DNA of 64,000 nucleotides from Streptomyces jeddahensis (GTDB lineage Bacteria > Actinomycetota > Actinomycetes > Streptomycetales > Streptomycetaceae). Where the stretch lies: contig NZ_LOHS01000052.1 of the NCBI RefSeq assembly GCF_001642995.1, positions 62,001 to 126,000 of the forward strand, in the 5' to 3' direction. Of the stretch, positions 25,343 to 32,797 are shown piece by piece. The stretch's first letter is position 1. Every line of letters begins with the position of its first letter. The position numbers and the translations under genes are program-made. The notes beneath the pieces were generated by a model that was given only the letters and a program-made list of their open reading frames with translations, was not told the DNA's origin and searched no databases.

Positions 25343-25849
25343 GTGAGCACAGCGAAGGACCAGAAGGACCAGTCGAAGGATCAGCAGCTCGATCCGGTAC
25401 GCGACCGCTGGCGGGCGGCGATGCAGCTCGCCCTGGACGAGGCCGCACTGGCCGTCCGGGGCGGTGACGTGCCCGTCGGCGCCGTCGTGCTGTGCGCGGA
25501 CGGCGCACTGCTCGCCACCGGGCACAACGAGCGCGAGGCGACGGGCGATCCGACGGCGCACGCCGAGATCCTGGCGATCCGGCGCGCCGCGGCGAAGCTC
25601 GGCCGGTGGCGGCTGACGGACTGCACGCTGGTCGTGACGCTGGAGCCGTGCACGATGTGCGCGGGCGCGATCGTGCAGTCCCGCGTGGACCGCGTGGTCT
25701 ACGGCGCCCGCGACGAGAAGGCGGGCGCGGCGGGCTCGCTCTGGGACGTCGTACGCGACCGGCGGCTCAACCACCGTCCGGAGGTGATCGGCGGCGTACT
25801 CGACGACGCGTGCGCGCGCCTGCTGACGGACTTCTTCCGCGAGCGCTGA
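25343..25849 (+). CDS. tadA: tRNA-specific adenosine(34) deaminase
   Basis: Converts the wobble adenosine of tRNA-Arg(ACG) to inosine. The 168-residue cytidine-deaminase-fold protein has the zinc site H73-A-E75 (proton shuttle E75) and P102-C103-T-M-C106. GTG 25343 is the start; a charged 20-residue extension precedes the core. It follows its associated protein gene. Its probable substrate, tRNA-Arg with an ACG anticodon, is encoded in this window at 50188-50260. Confidence 0.96.
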   Translation: MSTAKDQKDQSKDQQLDPVRDRWRAAMQLALDEAALAVRGGDVPVGAVVLCADGALLATGHNEREATGDPTAHAEILAIRRAAAKLGRWRLTDCTLVVTLEPCTMCAGAIVQSRVDRVVYGARDEKAGAAGSLWDVVRDRRLNHRPEVIGGVLDDACARLLTDFFRER

Positions 25850-25930
25850 CGCGGGCGCCGAGGACCGGCGGCCGCAGTCCCCGGGAAACGGATTTCGGAC
25901 CACGGCCAACCTTGGGCTAGGATCTCCCTC

Positions 25931-26015
25931 GGTAGCGTGTCCGAGCGGCCGAAGGAGCTCGCCTCGAAAGCGAGTGTGGCGCAAGTCACCGAGGGTTCAA
26001 ATCCCTCCGCTACCG
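25931..26015 (+). tRNA. tRNA-Ser, anticodon CGA
   Basis: Acceptor GGTAGCG pairs with CGCTACC (26008-26014); anticodon loop CTCGAAA gives CGA; the long class II variable arm (GTGTGGCGCAAGTCACC) and T-arm GGTTCAAATC are present. G at 26015 is the discriminator and CCA is not encoded. Followed by a strong terminator. Confidence 0.96.
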
Positions 26016-26023
26016 CTGGTAGA

Positions 26024-26057
26024 CGAAGGGCCCGGTCCGATTGGACCGGGCCCTTCG
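26024..26057. terminator. 15-bp hairpin terminator after tRNA-Ser(CGA)
   Basis: CGAAGGGCCCGGTCC (26024-26038) pairs perfectly with 26043-26057 around a 4-nt loop. It also stands 12 nt beyond the stop of the converging N-acetyltransferase gene. Confidence 0.92.
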
Positions 26058-26069
26058 CGTTGCTCCGTC

Positions 26070-26966
26070 TCAGTGTCCGGCTTCCAGCCGCGCACCCTCC
26101 GGCAGTTCGATGCCGAAGTCGGTGTCCAGCACCTGGCGCAGCTCGGCCGAGTCCGCCAGTTCCCGCTCCTCGCGTGTGCCGTCGGCCCGCATGATCACCA
26201 GGGCGCGTCCGGCGAGGGCGAGGTGGGTGTCGGGTGTGGTGCGCTGGGCGTAGAGGGTGTGCTGGAAGGGCGAGCGGGGATTGGTCGCCACGTGCCAGTT
26301 GATCACCTCGTAGTCGGCCGGCTCGAACGGCTCCCGGCTGAAGGCGTACTGGTCGGACCACGCGCCGCCCTGGAACGCCTGCAGCACCCACAGGTCCTCC
26401 AGGCCGTGATGCGGCTCCCGGACCAGCCGGTGCCTGCGGCCGCCGTCGTGGACCTCGGTGCCGGCCGTCAGCGGAATGGCCTCGAGCAGGCCGCCGATGC
26501 TGCCGAAGCCGACGTCGGCGAGGTACTGCCGGGATGCGCCCGGTACGTCGACCAGGAGAAGCATGTGCGTGCGCGGGCGGACGGCGCCCTGCGCGCCGAC
26601 GCGGACGCGTGCGGCGAGGCGGGTGACGCCGAAGCCGAGCGCTTCGAGGACGGCGGCGAAGAGGGTGTTGTGCTCGAAGCAGTAGCCGCCGCGGCGGCTG
26701 CGGACCAGCTTGGCCTGGAGGTCGGCGAGCGCGAGGGAGGGAGCGGAGCCGAGGACGGGCTCGACGTTCTCGAACGGGATGCCGTGCACATGAGCCCGGT
26801 GTACCGACCGCAGCATCTCCACGCTCGCCTCGCCCTGTCCCGACCAGCCGATACGCGCGAGATACGCGTCGAGATCGAGCCGCGGTGACTCGCTGAAGAC
26901 GTCGACGGTGCTGCGAGATGAGGGGGATGAGGCGGGGGAGGTCGCCGGTGCGGTCGTGTGAGACAT
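26070..26966 (-). CDS. Arylamine N-acetyltransferase
   Basis: Acetyl-CoA-dependent acetylation of arylamine or hydrazine substrates, 298 residues. The catalytic triad is visible: C96 in RRGGYCFEHN, H134 in RPRTHMLLLVD and D151 in YLADVGFG. HGIPFENVEPVLG (61-73) is the usual N-terminal family motif. A Thr/Ser/Pro/Ala extension of about 20 residues precedes the domain, so an internal start is possible, but ATG 26966 is reasonable. In actinomycetes related enzymes act in xenobiotic or antibiotic metabolism; the substrate here is unknown. Confidence 0.93.
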   Translation of the reverse strand: MSHTTAPATSPASSPSSRSTVDVFSESPRLDLDAYLARIGWSGQGEASVEMLRSVHRAHVHGIPFENVEPVLGSAPSLALADLQAKLVRSRRGGYCFEHNTLFAAVLEALGFGVTRLAARVRVGAQGAVRPRTHMLLLVDVPGASRQYLADVGFGSIGGLLEAIPLTAGTEVHDGGRRHRLVREPHHGLEDLWVLQAFQGGAWSDQYAFSREPFEPADYEVINWHVATNPRSPFQHTLYAQRTTPDTHLALAGRALVIMRADGTREERELADSAELRQVLDTDFGIELPEGARLEAGH

Positions 26967-27481
26967 GCCGTCGACCGTATCCGCGGAGGCTGGGCGTCCG
27001 CGTCGGAGGGGGGACGGAACGGTATGGGCCGCAGGGCCTAGGCGGCAGGTCCTAGGCCGCGCAGAAGACCCCCGGCGCCGTGCATACAGAAGACCCCCGG
27101 CGCCGTGCAGACGCCGGGGGTGCCCATCCCATCGGGGCGGGGGGAGCGGCCCATGGGGACCAGCCGCTCCCCCCGACGAGGCAGGCCCCATGTCCACGCC
27201 ACGGTCCAGGGGAGGTCCCGCGGCGCGGACCCCGCAGCGGGGCCCGTCCCTGCCCCGCGGACTCCTGCCAGATCCGCCGGGCTCTCCTCCATCCTGCGCG
27301 TCCGGCCACCCGGTACGGACAGGCAAAGGACCCCTACCGCCGGGCCGTTGGTCCCTTATCTCCGGGCGGGTGCACCGCGACGTAGGCGCTCCGGCACGAC
27401 CTTGGCCGTCACACGGCCGGGTTACACTCACCGCCGGCCACAGCGGCCGGACCGAAGCACAGCAGGCAGGGAGGTCAGAGC
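26967..27481. other. 515-bp divergent intergenic region with repeats and two strong hairpins
   Basis: AGAAGACCCCCGGCGCCGTG occurs twice (27063-27082 and 27088-27107, 25-bp period). The second copy folds into ACCCCCGGCG...CGCCGGGGGT (about 27093-27121). A second hairpin pairs GGGGGGAGCGGC (27139-27150) with GCCGCTCCCCCC (27163-27174). No ORF is convincing. A TTACACT box near 27422 could be the -10 of the small membrane protein gene at 27482. The hairpins sit where no coding gene ends. Confidence 0.7.
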
Positions 27482-27658
27482 GTGGTGCAGGCGAAAAAGA
27501 TCGGGCTCTTCGCCGCGATCGTCTTCGTGGCCTTTGTGATCATCACGGACCCCGCCAAGGCCGCCGACTACGTCCAGATAGGCTTCGAGGGCATTTCGAG
27601 CGCCGCCCATGCCATCGGCGACTTCATGACGTGGATCGCCAACGGCGGCAAGAGCTGA
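27482..27658 (+). CDS. Small single-pass membrane protein (58 aa)
   Basis: MVQAKKIGLFAAIVFVAFVI starts at GTG 27482 with GGAGGT 6 nt upstream; a second GTG at 27485 is possible. One transmembrane helix (about 7-22) is followed by a short Ala/Gly-rich amphipathic segment ending in GGKS. Codon use is good and the next gene starts 52 bp later on the same strand. Function unknown. Confidence 0.75.
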   Translation: MVQAKKIGLFAAIVFVAFVIITDPAKAADYVQIGFEGISSAAHAIGDFMTWIANGGKS

Positions 27659-27710
27659 CGGGGGCCGGGGCGGACCGTATCCCCGAGCCGTTCCCCAGCA
27701 AGGAGTCCCC

Positions 27711-28004
27711 GTGATCCGCCATCTGGTCCTTTTCAAGCTCAACGACGGCGTCGATCGCGACGACCCGCGCGTCGTCGAGGGCGTGAAGGCCTTCAAGGCC
27801 CTCGGCGAGCAGATCCCGGAACTGAGGTTCTGGGAGTGCGACTGGAACATCACCGACCGCCCGATCGCATACGACTTCGCCATCAACTCGGCGGTCGACG
27901 ACACCGACGCCCTGAAGCGCTACCTCGAGCATCCGGCCCACCAGGCGGGCGTCGCCCTGTGGCGAGAGTTCGCCACCTGGGTGATCGCCGACTACGAGTT
28001 CTGA
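27711..28004 (+). CDS. Dabb (stress-responsive A/B barrel) domain protein
   Basis: A 97-residue single-domain alpha/beta-barrel protein, MIRHLVLFKLNDGVDRDDPR...ELRFWECDWNITDRPIAYDF...HPAHQAGVALWREFATWVIADYEF. The dimeric ferredoxin-like fold is typical; homologues are stress proteins or small enzymes such as olivetolic-acid cyclase. GTG 27711 has AAGGAG upstream. It precedes the sigma-factor pair, which may be coincidental. Confidence 0.88.
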   Translation: MIRHLVLFKLNDGVDRDDPRVVEGVKAFKALGEQIPELRFWECDWNITDRPIAYDFAINSAVDDTDALKRYLEHPAHQAGVALWREFATWVIADYEF

Positions 28005-28191
28005 GCAGGCCGCACGGCAGAGCCCCTCCCCACCACCGCTTCCGGTGCGGGACGACGGCGTTTTCGCAGCCCAACTCGCCTTCAACACGGCGTTATGCGG
28101 TGCTTGCACACAGTGCACATGTCTTGTGATGCTATGACCGCTTTTGACGGACGAGTGGAACAGCCTTTCGAAACGCAGTGAAGGGGTGGCG

Positions 28192-29130
28192 TTGACCGTG
28201 TCGGCCAGTACCGCGCCTCAAGCCCCGCCGCCCCAGGATGCTCCCCCAGGCTCTCGGCTTCGCCCGGGCAGGGAGGCACCGCCGTCGCCACCGCCGGAGG
28301 GGGCACCGTCCCCACCGCCGGAGGGGGCATCGTCCGCACCGCCGGAGGGCGCAGCACCCGAGAAGCGCCGGGGCGCCGACACACGCGCCCTCACCCAGGT
28401 GCTCTTCGCCGAGCTCAAGGAGCTCGAACCCGGCACGTCCGAGCACACCCGGGTACGCAGCGCGCTCATCGAGGCGAACCTGCCGCTGGTCCGGTACGCG
28501 GCCGCCCGCTTCCGCAGCCGTAACGAGCCGATGGAGGACGTCGTCCAGGTCGGCACGATCGGCCTGATCAACGCCATCGACCGGTTCGACCCGGACCGGG
28601 GCGTGCAGTTCCCGACCTTCGCGATGCCCACCGTCGTCGGCGAGATCAAACGGTACTTCCGCGACAACGTCCGCACGGTCCACGTACCGCGCCGGCTGCA
28701 CGAGCTGTGGGTGCAGGTGAACAGCGCGGCCGAGGACCTCACGACGGCGTTCGGGCGCTCACCGACCACCGCCGAGATCGCCGAACGCCTACGGATCTCC
28801 GAGGACGAGGTCCTGGCCTGCATCGAGGCCGGCCGCTCATACCACGCCACCTCGCTCGAGGCGGCCCAGGAGGGCGACGGGCTGCCCGGACTGCTCGACC
28901 GGCTCGGCTACGAGGACCCGGCGCTCGACGGTGTAGAACACCGCGATCTCGTCCGCCACCTGCTCGTCCAGCTGCCGGAGCGCGAACAGCGGATCCTTCT
29001 GCTCCGGTACTACAGCAATCTGACCCAGTCGCAGATCAGCGCCGAGCTGGGTGTCTCGCAGATGCATGTGTCAAGGCTCCTCGCCCGAAGTTTCGCGCGC
29101 CTGCGATCCGCAAATCGAATCGATTCGTAA
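28192..29130 (+). CDS. sigF: RNA polymerase sigma factor of the SigF/SigB group
   Basis: Stress or sporulation sigma factor of 312 residues when started at TTG 28192. That start was chosen because GAAGGGG sits 5-6 nt upstream and the same AAGGGGGTGGC leader precedes the next sigma gene. GTG 28186 and TTG 28144 are alternatives. A Pro/Ala/Glu-rich N-terminus (about 1-65) holds an octapeptide repeat (PPEGAPSP type). Region 2 (about 95-160: [30 protein letters not shown]), region 3 and region 4 HTH ([25 protein letters not shown]) are intact. The order matches the sigF-sigN pair of S. coelicolor as I recall it; the symbol rests on that. Confidence 0.85.
   Translation: MTVSASTAPQAPPPQDAPPGSRLRPGREAPPSPPPEGAPSPPPEGASSAPPEGAAPEKRRGADTRALTQVLFAELKELEPGTSEHTRVRSALIEANLPLVRYAAARFRSRNEPMEDVVQVGTIGLINAIDRFDPDRGVQFPTFAMPTVVGEIKRYFRDNVRTVHVPRRLHELWVQVNSAAEDLTTAFGRSPTTAEIAERLRISEDEVLACIEAGRSYHATSLEAAQEGDGLPGLLDRLGYEDPALDGVEHRDLVRHLLVQLPEREQRILLLRYYSNLTQSQISAELGVSQMHVSRLLARSFARLRSANRIDS
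28239..28280. repeat. Dispersed Streptomyces element inside sigF
   Basis: CTCCCCCAGGCTCTCGGCTT followed by CGCCCGGGCAGGGAGG closely resembles the copy at 46429-46474. It is translated in frame in the sigF N-terminal region ([13 protein letters not shown]). Confidence 0.65.
28289..28354. repeat. 24-bp in-frame tandem repeat in sigF
   Basis: Units beginning CACCGCCGGAGGGGGCA at 28289, 28313 and (partial) 28337 encode three PPEGA-type octapeptides in the disordered N-terminus of the sigma factor. Confidence 0.85.
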
Positions 29131-29224
29131 CCGCCAGGAGTGGTCCACTCAGGGGCGCAGTTTCCGACAGAGCGACCACCGAAATCCCGCCGAACCCATC
29201 TTTTCCTGCACCGATTCACCCCGT

Positions 29225-29262
29225 ACATGTCGACATGTCACTACAGCGTGTTGCCGACATGT
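29225..29262. promoter_or_regulatory. Palindromic operator candidate between the sigma genes
   Basis: ACATGTCGACATGT (29225-29238) is a perfect 14-bp palindrome; its half CGACATGT recurs at 29255-29262, 24 bp on. Both lie in the 244-bp gap before the second sigma gene. The protein that would bind is unknown. Confidence 0.5.
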
Positions 29263-29374
29263 GACATTCTGCTGGAACCGCGTTTGCCGGGGCTCAGCCT
29301 CCGGTATTCAGGTGGAGGCTGCGTTCCTCGACCGGATCGCCGGCCGCGACCATCAGCGACCTCAAGGGGGTGGC

Positions 29375-30226
29375 ATGTCCGCAGACCAGGGCAGCTCGAA
29401 GGTGCTCACGCTCAGCAGGAGCGAGACCGAGCCCGACGCGCTTCAGGACCTCCACAGCTCCGAAGCCATCGACACACGCACCCTGTCCCGCTCCCTGTTC
29501 CTGCGGCTGGCCGCACTCGACGAGAACAGCCCGGAGCGCGCCTACGTCCGAGACACCCTCATCGAACTGAACCTCCCCCTCGTGCGGTATGCGGCGGCGC
29601 GCTTCCGCAGCCGCAACGAGCCGATGGAGGACATCGTCCAGGTCGGCACGATCGGCCTGATCAAGGCCATCGACCGGTTCGACTGCGAGCGCGGCGTGGA
29701 GTTCCCGACGTTCGCGATGCCGACCGTCGTCGGCGAGATCAAGCGGTTCTTCCGCGACACCTCGTGGTCGGTCCGCGTGCCGCGCAGGCTCCAGGAGCTG
29801 CGGCTCGCCCTGACCAAGGCAAGCGACGAGCTCTCCCAGAAGCTCGACCGCTCCCCGACCGTGCCGGAACTCGCCGCCGTACTCGGCGTCTCCGAGGAGG
29901 ACGTGGTCGACGGCCTGGCCGTCGGTAACGCGTACACGGCCTCCTCGCTCGACTCCCCGGCCCCCGAGGACGACGGCGGAGAGGGCTCGCTCGCCGACCG
30001 CCTCGGGTACGAGGACAGCGCGCTGGAGGGCGTGGAGTACCGCGAATCGCTCAAGCCGCTGCTGGCCAAGCTGCCGCCGCGTGAGCGCCGCATCATCATG
30101 CTCCGCTTCTTCGCCAACATGACGCAGTCCCAGATCGGCGAGGAGGTCGGCATCTCGCAGATGCACGTCTCCCGCCTGCTGACCCGGACGCTGGCGCAGC
30201 TGAGGGACGGCCTGATCGCGGAGTAG
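29375..30226 (+). CDS. sigN: Second SigF/SigB-group sigma factor
   Basis: A 283-residue paralogue of the preceding sigma factor. ATG 29375 follows CAAGGGGG at good spacing. Region 2 ([36 protein letters not shown]) is nearly identical to that of sigF; region 3 carries LTKASDELSQKLDRSPTVPEL and region 4 [22 protein letters not shown]. The N-terminus lacks the proline-rich extension. Factors of this group are usually held by RsbW-like anti-sigma proteins, none of which is nearby. The symbol follows the sigF-sigN tandem of S. coelicolor from memory and is tentative. Confidence 0.8.
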   Translation: MSADQGSSKVLTLSRSETEPDALQDLHSSEAIDTRTLSRSLFLRLAALDENSPERAYVRDTLIELNLPLVRYAAARFRSRNEPMEDIVQVGTIGLIKAIDRFDCERGVEFPTFAMPTVVGEIKRFFRDTSWSVRVPRRLQELRLALTKASDELSQKLDRSPTVPELAAVLGVSEEDVVDGLAVGNAYTASSLDSPAPEDDGGEGSLADRLGYEDSALEGVEYRESLKPLLAKLPPRERRIIMLRFFANMTQSQIGEEVGISQMHVSRLLTRTLAQLRDGLIAE

Positions 30227-30237
30227 GCGACCCTCGT

Positions 30238-30290
30238 CGAGGTCCGGTCCGAGTCCCGCTCCGAGTCCGGTCCGAGTCCGGTCGTAGATC
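30238..30290. repeat. Short degenerate tandem repeat after sigN
   Basis: GTCCGGTCCGAG-like units of about 11-12 bp recur four times between sigN and the lipoprotein gene. No hairpin terminator is evident here. Confidence 0.55.
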
Positions 30291-30310
30291 CGCTCCGGGA
30301 GGTTCCTATT

Positions 30311-30342
30311 TGACGCATCGTCAGACACACTGACGCGATGCG
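30311..30342. promoter_or_regulatory. Inverted repeat overlapping the lipoprotein start codon
   Basis: TGACG-CAT-CGTCA (30311-30323) is a small palindrome, and CGCATCGTCAG (30314-30324) can pair with CTGACGCGATGCG (30330-30342), whose GATG contains the ATG of the next gene. No Shine-Dalgarno sequence is visible, so this structure may govern translation or mark a leaderless start. Confidence 0.5.
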
Positions 30343-31195
30343 AAACGCTTGGCAGTGTTTCACCCGGGAGCAGACCCCGAATCCTCAGCGCAGCCGCCGA
30401 GGCGCCCTGGCCGGCGCCTCGGCGGCTGTCGTCTGCCTGGGCGTCCTGCTGGCCGCCTGCGCCGGCGGAGACGGTGCCGATGACGGCTACGTGGCGGTCG
30501 GTGCGGCCGCCGCCACCCCCGAGAGACCCCCCGGCAAGGGCGTGGCGCCGACGGGCGACGTGGAACTGGTGCCGCTCGACGACGGCGGTTCCAGCAGCCC
30601 CTCGGCGGACGGCGCACAGCCCGGCACATCGGAGAACGCGGGCACCCCGGGCCCGGGAGGCAGCCCGGCGACCGGCTCGGCGTCCTCGGACGGCGGCACA
30701 GGAGGCTCCGGCGCGTCCGGCGGCGGTGACGGCGGCCCGGGCGAGGACGGCGCCGACTCCAGCCGTACGAACGGGAGTTCCTCGGGCGGATCCTCCTCCG
30801 GCACGGTGGGCGGTTCGACCGGCGGCAGCGGAGGATCGAGCACGCCGTCCAGCCCCGGCTCCGGCTCCGGCTCCGGCACACCGTTGGGACCCGCGGTCCT
30901 CGACATCGGGGACGTGCAGCGGGCGCCCGCGGACGAGCGGTGGTGCGAGAAGGTGACCGTCGCCTTCCACAACTCCGGGGGCTCACCCGTGCGTTCGGGC
31001 ACGGTGACCTTCGGCACGCACGTCATCGGCGCACTCGGCGTGGACTGGGCGACGATCGAGTCGACGCGGAAACTCCCCGCGCCGATCGAAGCCGGCGAGA
31101 CGGAGAAGAAGACCTGGACGGTGTGCGTGGACGCCTGGCGGGTACCGCTGGGCATGCACATCGAGACGCAGGACGTCTCCGTGGAGTGGAAGTAG
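30338..31195 (+). CDS. Secreted lipoprotein with Gly/Ser-rich linker
   Basis: A 285-residue predicted lipoprotein: signal with lipobox LLAAC (cysteine about residue 41), a long Gly/Ser/Pro/Thr linker (about 70-185) and a beta-sandwich-like C-terminal domain (about 187-285; VTVAFHNSGGSPVRSGTVTFGTHVIG...KKTWTVCVDAWRVPLG) resembling CARDB or Ig-like adhesion modules. The start ATG 30338 sits in a hairpin without a ribosome-binding site. Role unknown; probably a surface component. Confidence 0.75.
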   Translation: MRNAWQCFTREQTPNPQRSRRGALAGASAAVVCLGVLLAACAGGDGADDGYVAVGAAAATPERPPGKGVAPTGDVELVPLDDGGSSSPSADGAQPGTSENAGTPGPGGSPATGSASSDGGTGGSGASGGGDGGPGEDGADSSRTNGSSSGGSSSGTVGGSTGGSGGSSTPSSPGSGSGSGTPLGPAVLDIGDVQRAPADERWCEKVTVAFHNSGGSPVRSGTVTFGTHVIGALGVDWATIESTRKLPAPIEAGETEKKTWTVCVDAWRVPLGMHIETQDVSVEWK

Positions 31196-31241
31196 GGGAA
31201 GCAGCCGGGGCTGCGGACTTACGGCAGCAGAAGCCGCGGCT

Positions 31242-31451
31242 CTACGACAGCGCGAGCCAGGCGACGGCGGCCACGATCGCCACGGCGACGACCACGCCCA
31301 CGATCAGGCCGATCCGCGGGCCGGCGGGAGCGGCGGCCTGGCGGCCCGGCTGCGGGGCACCCTCGTCGACGAAGGCGCGGAACATCTGTGTGCTGCCCGC
31401 GGGGTCGTAGTTGCCCTCGGGGCCCTGCGGGGCGTGGGGGTTGTGTGCCAT
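31242..31451 (-). CDS. Small tail-anchored membrane protein (69 aa)
   Basis: MAHNPHAPQGPEGNYDPAGS begins a hydrophilic 45-residue N-terminus (TQMFRAFVDEG...), followed by one transmembrane helix (about 47-68, IGLIVGVVVAVAIVAAVAWL) at the very C-terminus. The topology suggests a C-tail-anchored protein. Converges on the lipoprotein gene with a 46-bp gap. No family recognised. Confidence 0.65.
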   Translation of the reverse strand: MAHNPHAPQGPEGNYDPAGSTQMFRAFVDEGAPQPGRQAAAPAGPRIGLIVGVVVAVAIVAAVAWLALS

Positions 31452-31673
31452 GGGGCAGGACCCTAGCGAATGCGTGCGGGCTGCCCAAGTGCCGGGTACG
31501 TGGTCGCACCGCCACCCAGAGTGAGACCGTCACGCAGAGTGATGTTGCGAGACCTCCGGGACGGGCGGAGCCTGTTGTCATGGGACGGGACCCTCGGTGT
31601 CCAGGCCCATTCACCCAAGTCCGCTCGGGGACGACCGCGGAACGCGGCAACACCCACCATGTGAGGACTCACT

Positions 31674-32000
31674 ATGGCCAGAACTGTCCGGCGGCGCATC
31701 TCCGGTCTCATAGGTGCATCGTGCTTGGCCTCGGTGCTCGCGCTGTCAGTAGCGGTACCTGCCGCGAGCGCGGCACCCCAGACCTCGGCACCGACCGCAT
31801 CCCCGGTCCAGACGCAGCCTTCCTTCATCAACGGCGGCTGGTGCGGCCGCGACCCGTACGGATGCCGGTTCGGCAATCTCGGCTTCGGCAATCTCGGCTT
31901 CTACGGGAACAACCTCGGGTTCTACAACCCCGGCTTCTACGGCTACGGGTGCATCCCCCGCGTCGTCGCTGTCGGCGGCGTCACGGTGGTCACGTGTTGA
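31674..32000 (+). CDS. Small secreted Phe/Gly/Asn/Tyr-repeat protein (108 aa)
   Basis: Signal peptide MARTVRRRISGLIGASCLAS...AVPAASAA (about 1-33), a Thr/Ser/Pro linker, then a mature region with repeated F-G-N-L-G-F, F-Y-G-N-N-L-G-F and Y-N-P-G-F-Y-G-Y-G units (about 66-93). Four cysteines remain in the mature part (C57, C65, C93 and the C-terminal C108, by approximate count). ATG 31674 follows GTGAGGACT. The GN/FY-rich pattern suggests an extracellular structural or aggregating peptide. It is not a chaplin by motif. A strong terminator follows at 32076. Confidence 0.7.
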   Translation: MARTVRRRISGLIGASCLASVLALSVAVPAASAAPQTSAPTASPVQTQPSFINGGWCGRDPYGCRFGNLGFGNLGFYGNNLGFYNPGFYGYGCIPRVVAVGGVTVVTC

Positions 32001-32075
32001 TGATGAGCCGGCGGCCGTGCGGTGGAGCCGCATAGGGACGGAAGCGCAGGCTCGCCCGTAAGTACGCGCAAGGGA

Positions 32076-32099
32076 GGGTGCCCCTCATCAGGGGCACCC
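32076..32099. terminator. 10-bp hairpin terminator
   Basis: GGGTGCCCCT (32076-32085) pairs with AGGGGCACCC (32090-32099) around CATC. Outer AAGGG/CCCTT can extend the stem. It ends the small secreted protein gene. Confidence 0.88.
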
Positions 32100-32226
32100 C
32101 CCCTTGTCCTGTGGGCCCGGAACGGGCTCTTCCCGCCCAACTCGGGCACTGAGTAGTTGTTTTACCTTTCCCCACTGTTGCTTTTCCAGGTCTTTAATCC
32201 CGTACGCCCGTTTTAATTTGCCTGTA

Positions 32227-32260
32227 GCAACCAACCGGGATTATGGTTGCCCTAAGCAAC
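32227..32260. promoter_or_regulatory. MarR-type operator candidate
   Basis: GTTGC-CCTAA-GCAAC (32246-32260) is a perfect inverted repeat just upstream of the marR-like start; a second pairing GCAACC (32227-32232) / GGTTGC (32245-32250) overlaps it. The surrounding 100 bp are AT-rich. A related site, ATTGACTTAAGCAAC, lies upstream of the second tailed MFS gene at 50047-50061. Confidence 0.6.
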
Positions 32261-32273
32261 AAACGGGAGTGTG

Positions 32274-32765
32274 ATGGCCACGCAGCGGCAGTACGAAGAG
32301 CTGGCCCGGCGACTCAGCGCCATCGGCGCCATCAAGCGCGGCCTCGGGCGCGTGCTCCCGCACGACTGTCCTGGCGGCTCCGCCGCCGTTCTCCTCGTGC
32401 TCGACCGCGAGGGCGAGATGCGGATGAGCCGACTGGCGGAACTGCTCGCGATCGACATGTCGGTGACGAGCCGGCACGTCGCCCATGTAGCGGATCGGGG
32501 CTGGATCGACAGGTCCCCCGACCCCGCGGACAAACGCTCACGGATCGTGAAGCTCACGCCCGCCGGCCGGAACAAGCTGGCGGAGCTCAACGAGGGCGCC
32601 GTCCATGCCCTCGCTCACTACTTGGCGGACTGGTCCGACGACGAAGTCGACCAGCTCAACGCCCTGCTCGCGCGGCTGCGCGACAGCTTCGGTGACTGCC
32701 GCGCGACACCGCGCCTCGGCTACGCCGCAGATCCCACGGAAGTGACCACCCGTACACCCGCGTGA
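32274..32765 (+). CDS. MarR-family transcriptional regulator
   Basis: A 163-residue winged-helix regulator. The HTH is in about 48-95 (MRMSRLAELLAIDMSVTSRHVAHVADRGWIDRSPDPADKRSRIVKLT), including the DxR wing motif. ATG 32274 is favoured over GTG 32271 because GGGAG is 4 nt upstream. Its stop overlaps an in-frame upstream extension of the MFS gene and the two are probably one transcript. It likely represses this operon through the GTTGC-N5-GCAAC site in response to an exported toxic compound (inference). Confidence 0.9.
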   Translation: MATQRQYEELARRLSAIGAIKRGLGRVLPHDCPGGSAAVLLVLDREGEMRMSRLAELLAIDMSVTSRHVAHVADRGWIDRSPDPADKRSRIVKLTPAGRNKLAELNEGAVHALAHYLADWSDDEVDQLNALLARLRDSFGDCRATPRLGYAADPTEVTTRTPA

Positions 32766-32797
32766 CAAGCCCGCGCAGAAGTAAGAAAAGGAAGTCC

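Noticed and set aside
24761..25849. tadA partner read as a fused or broken deaminase
   Set aside because: The upstream protein is a complete member of its own family and tadA has an intact zinc site; they are two genes.
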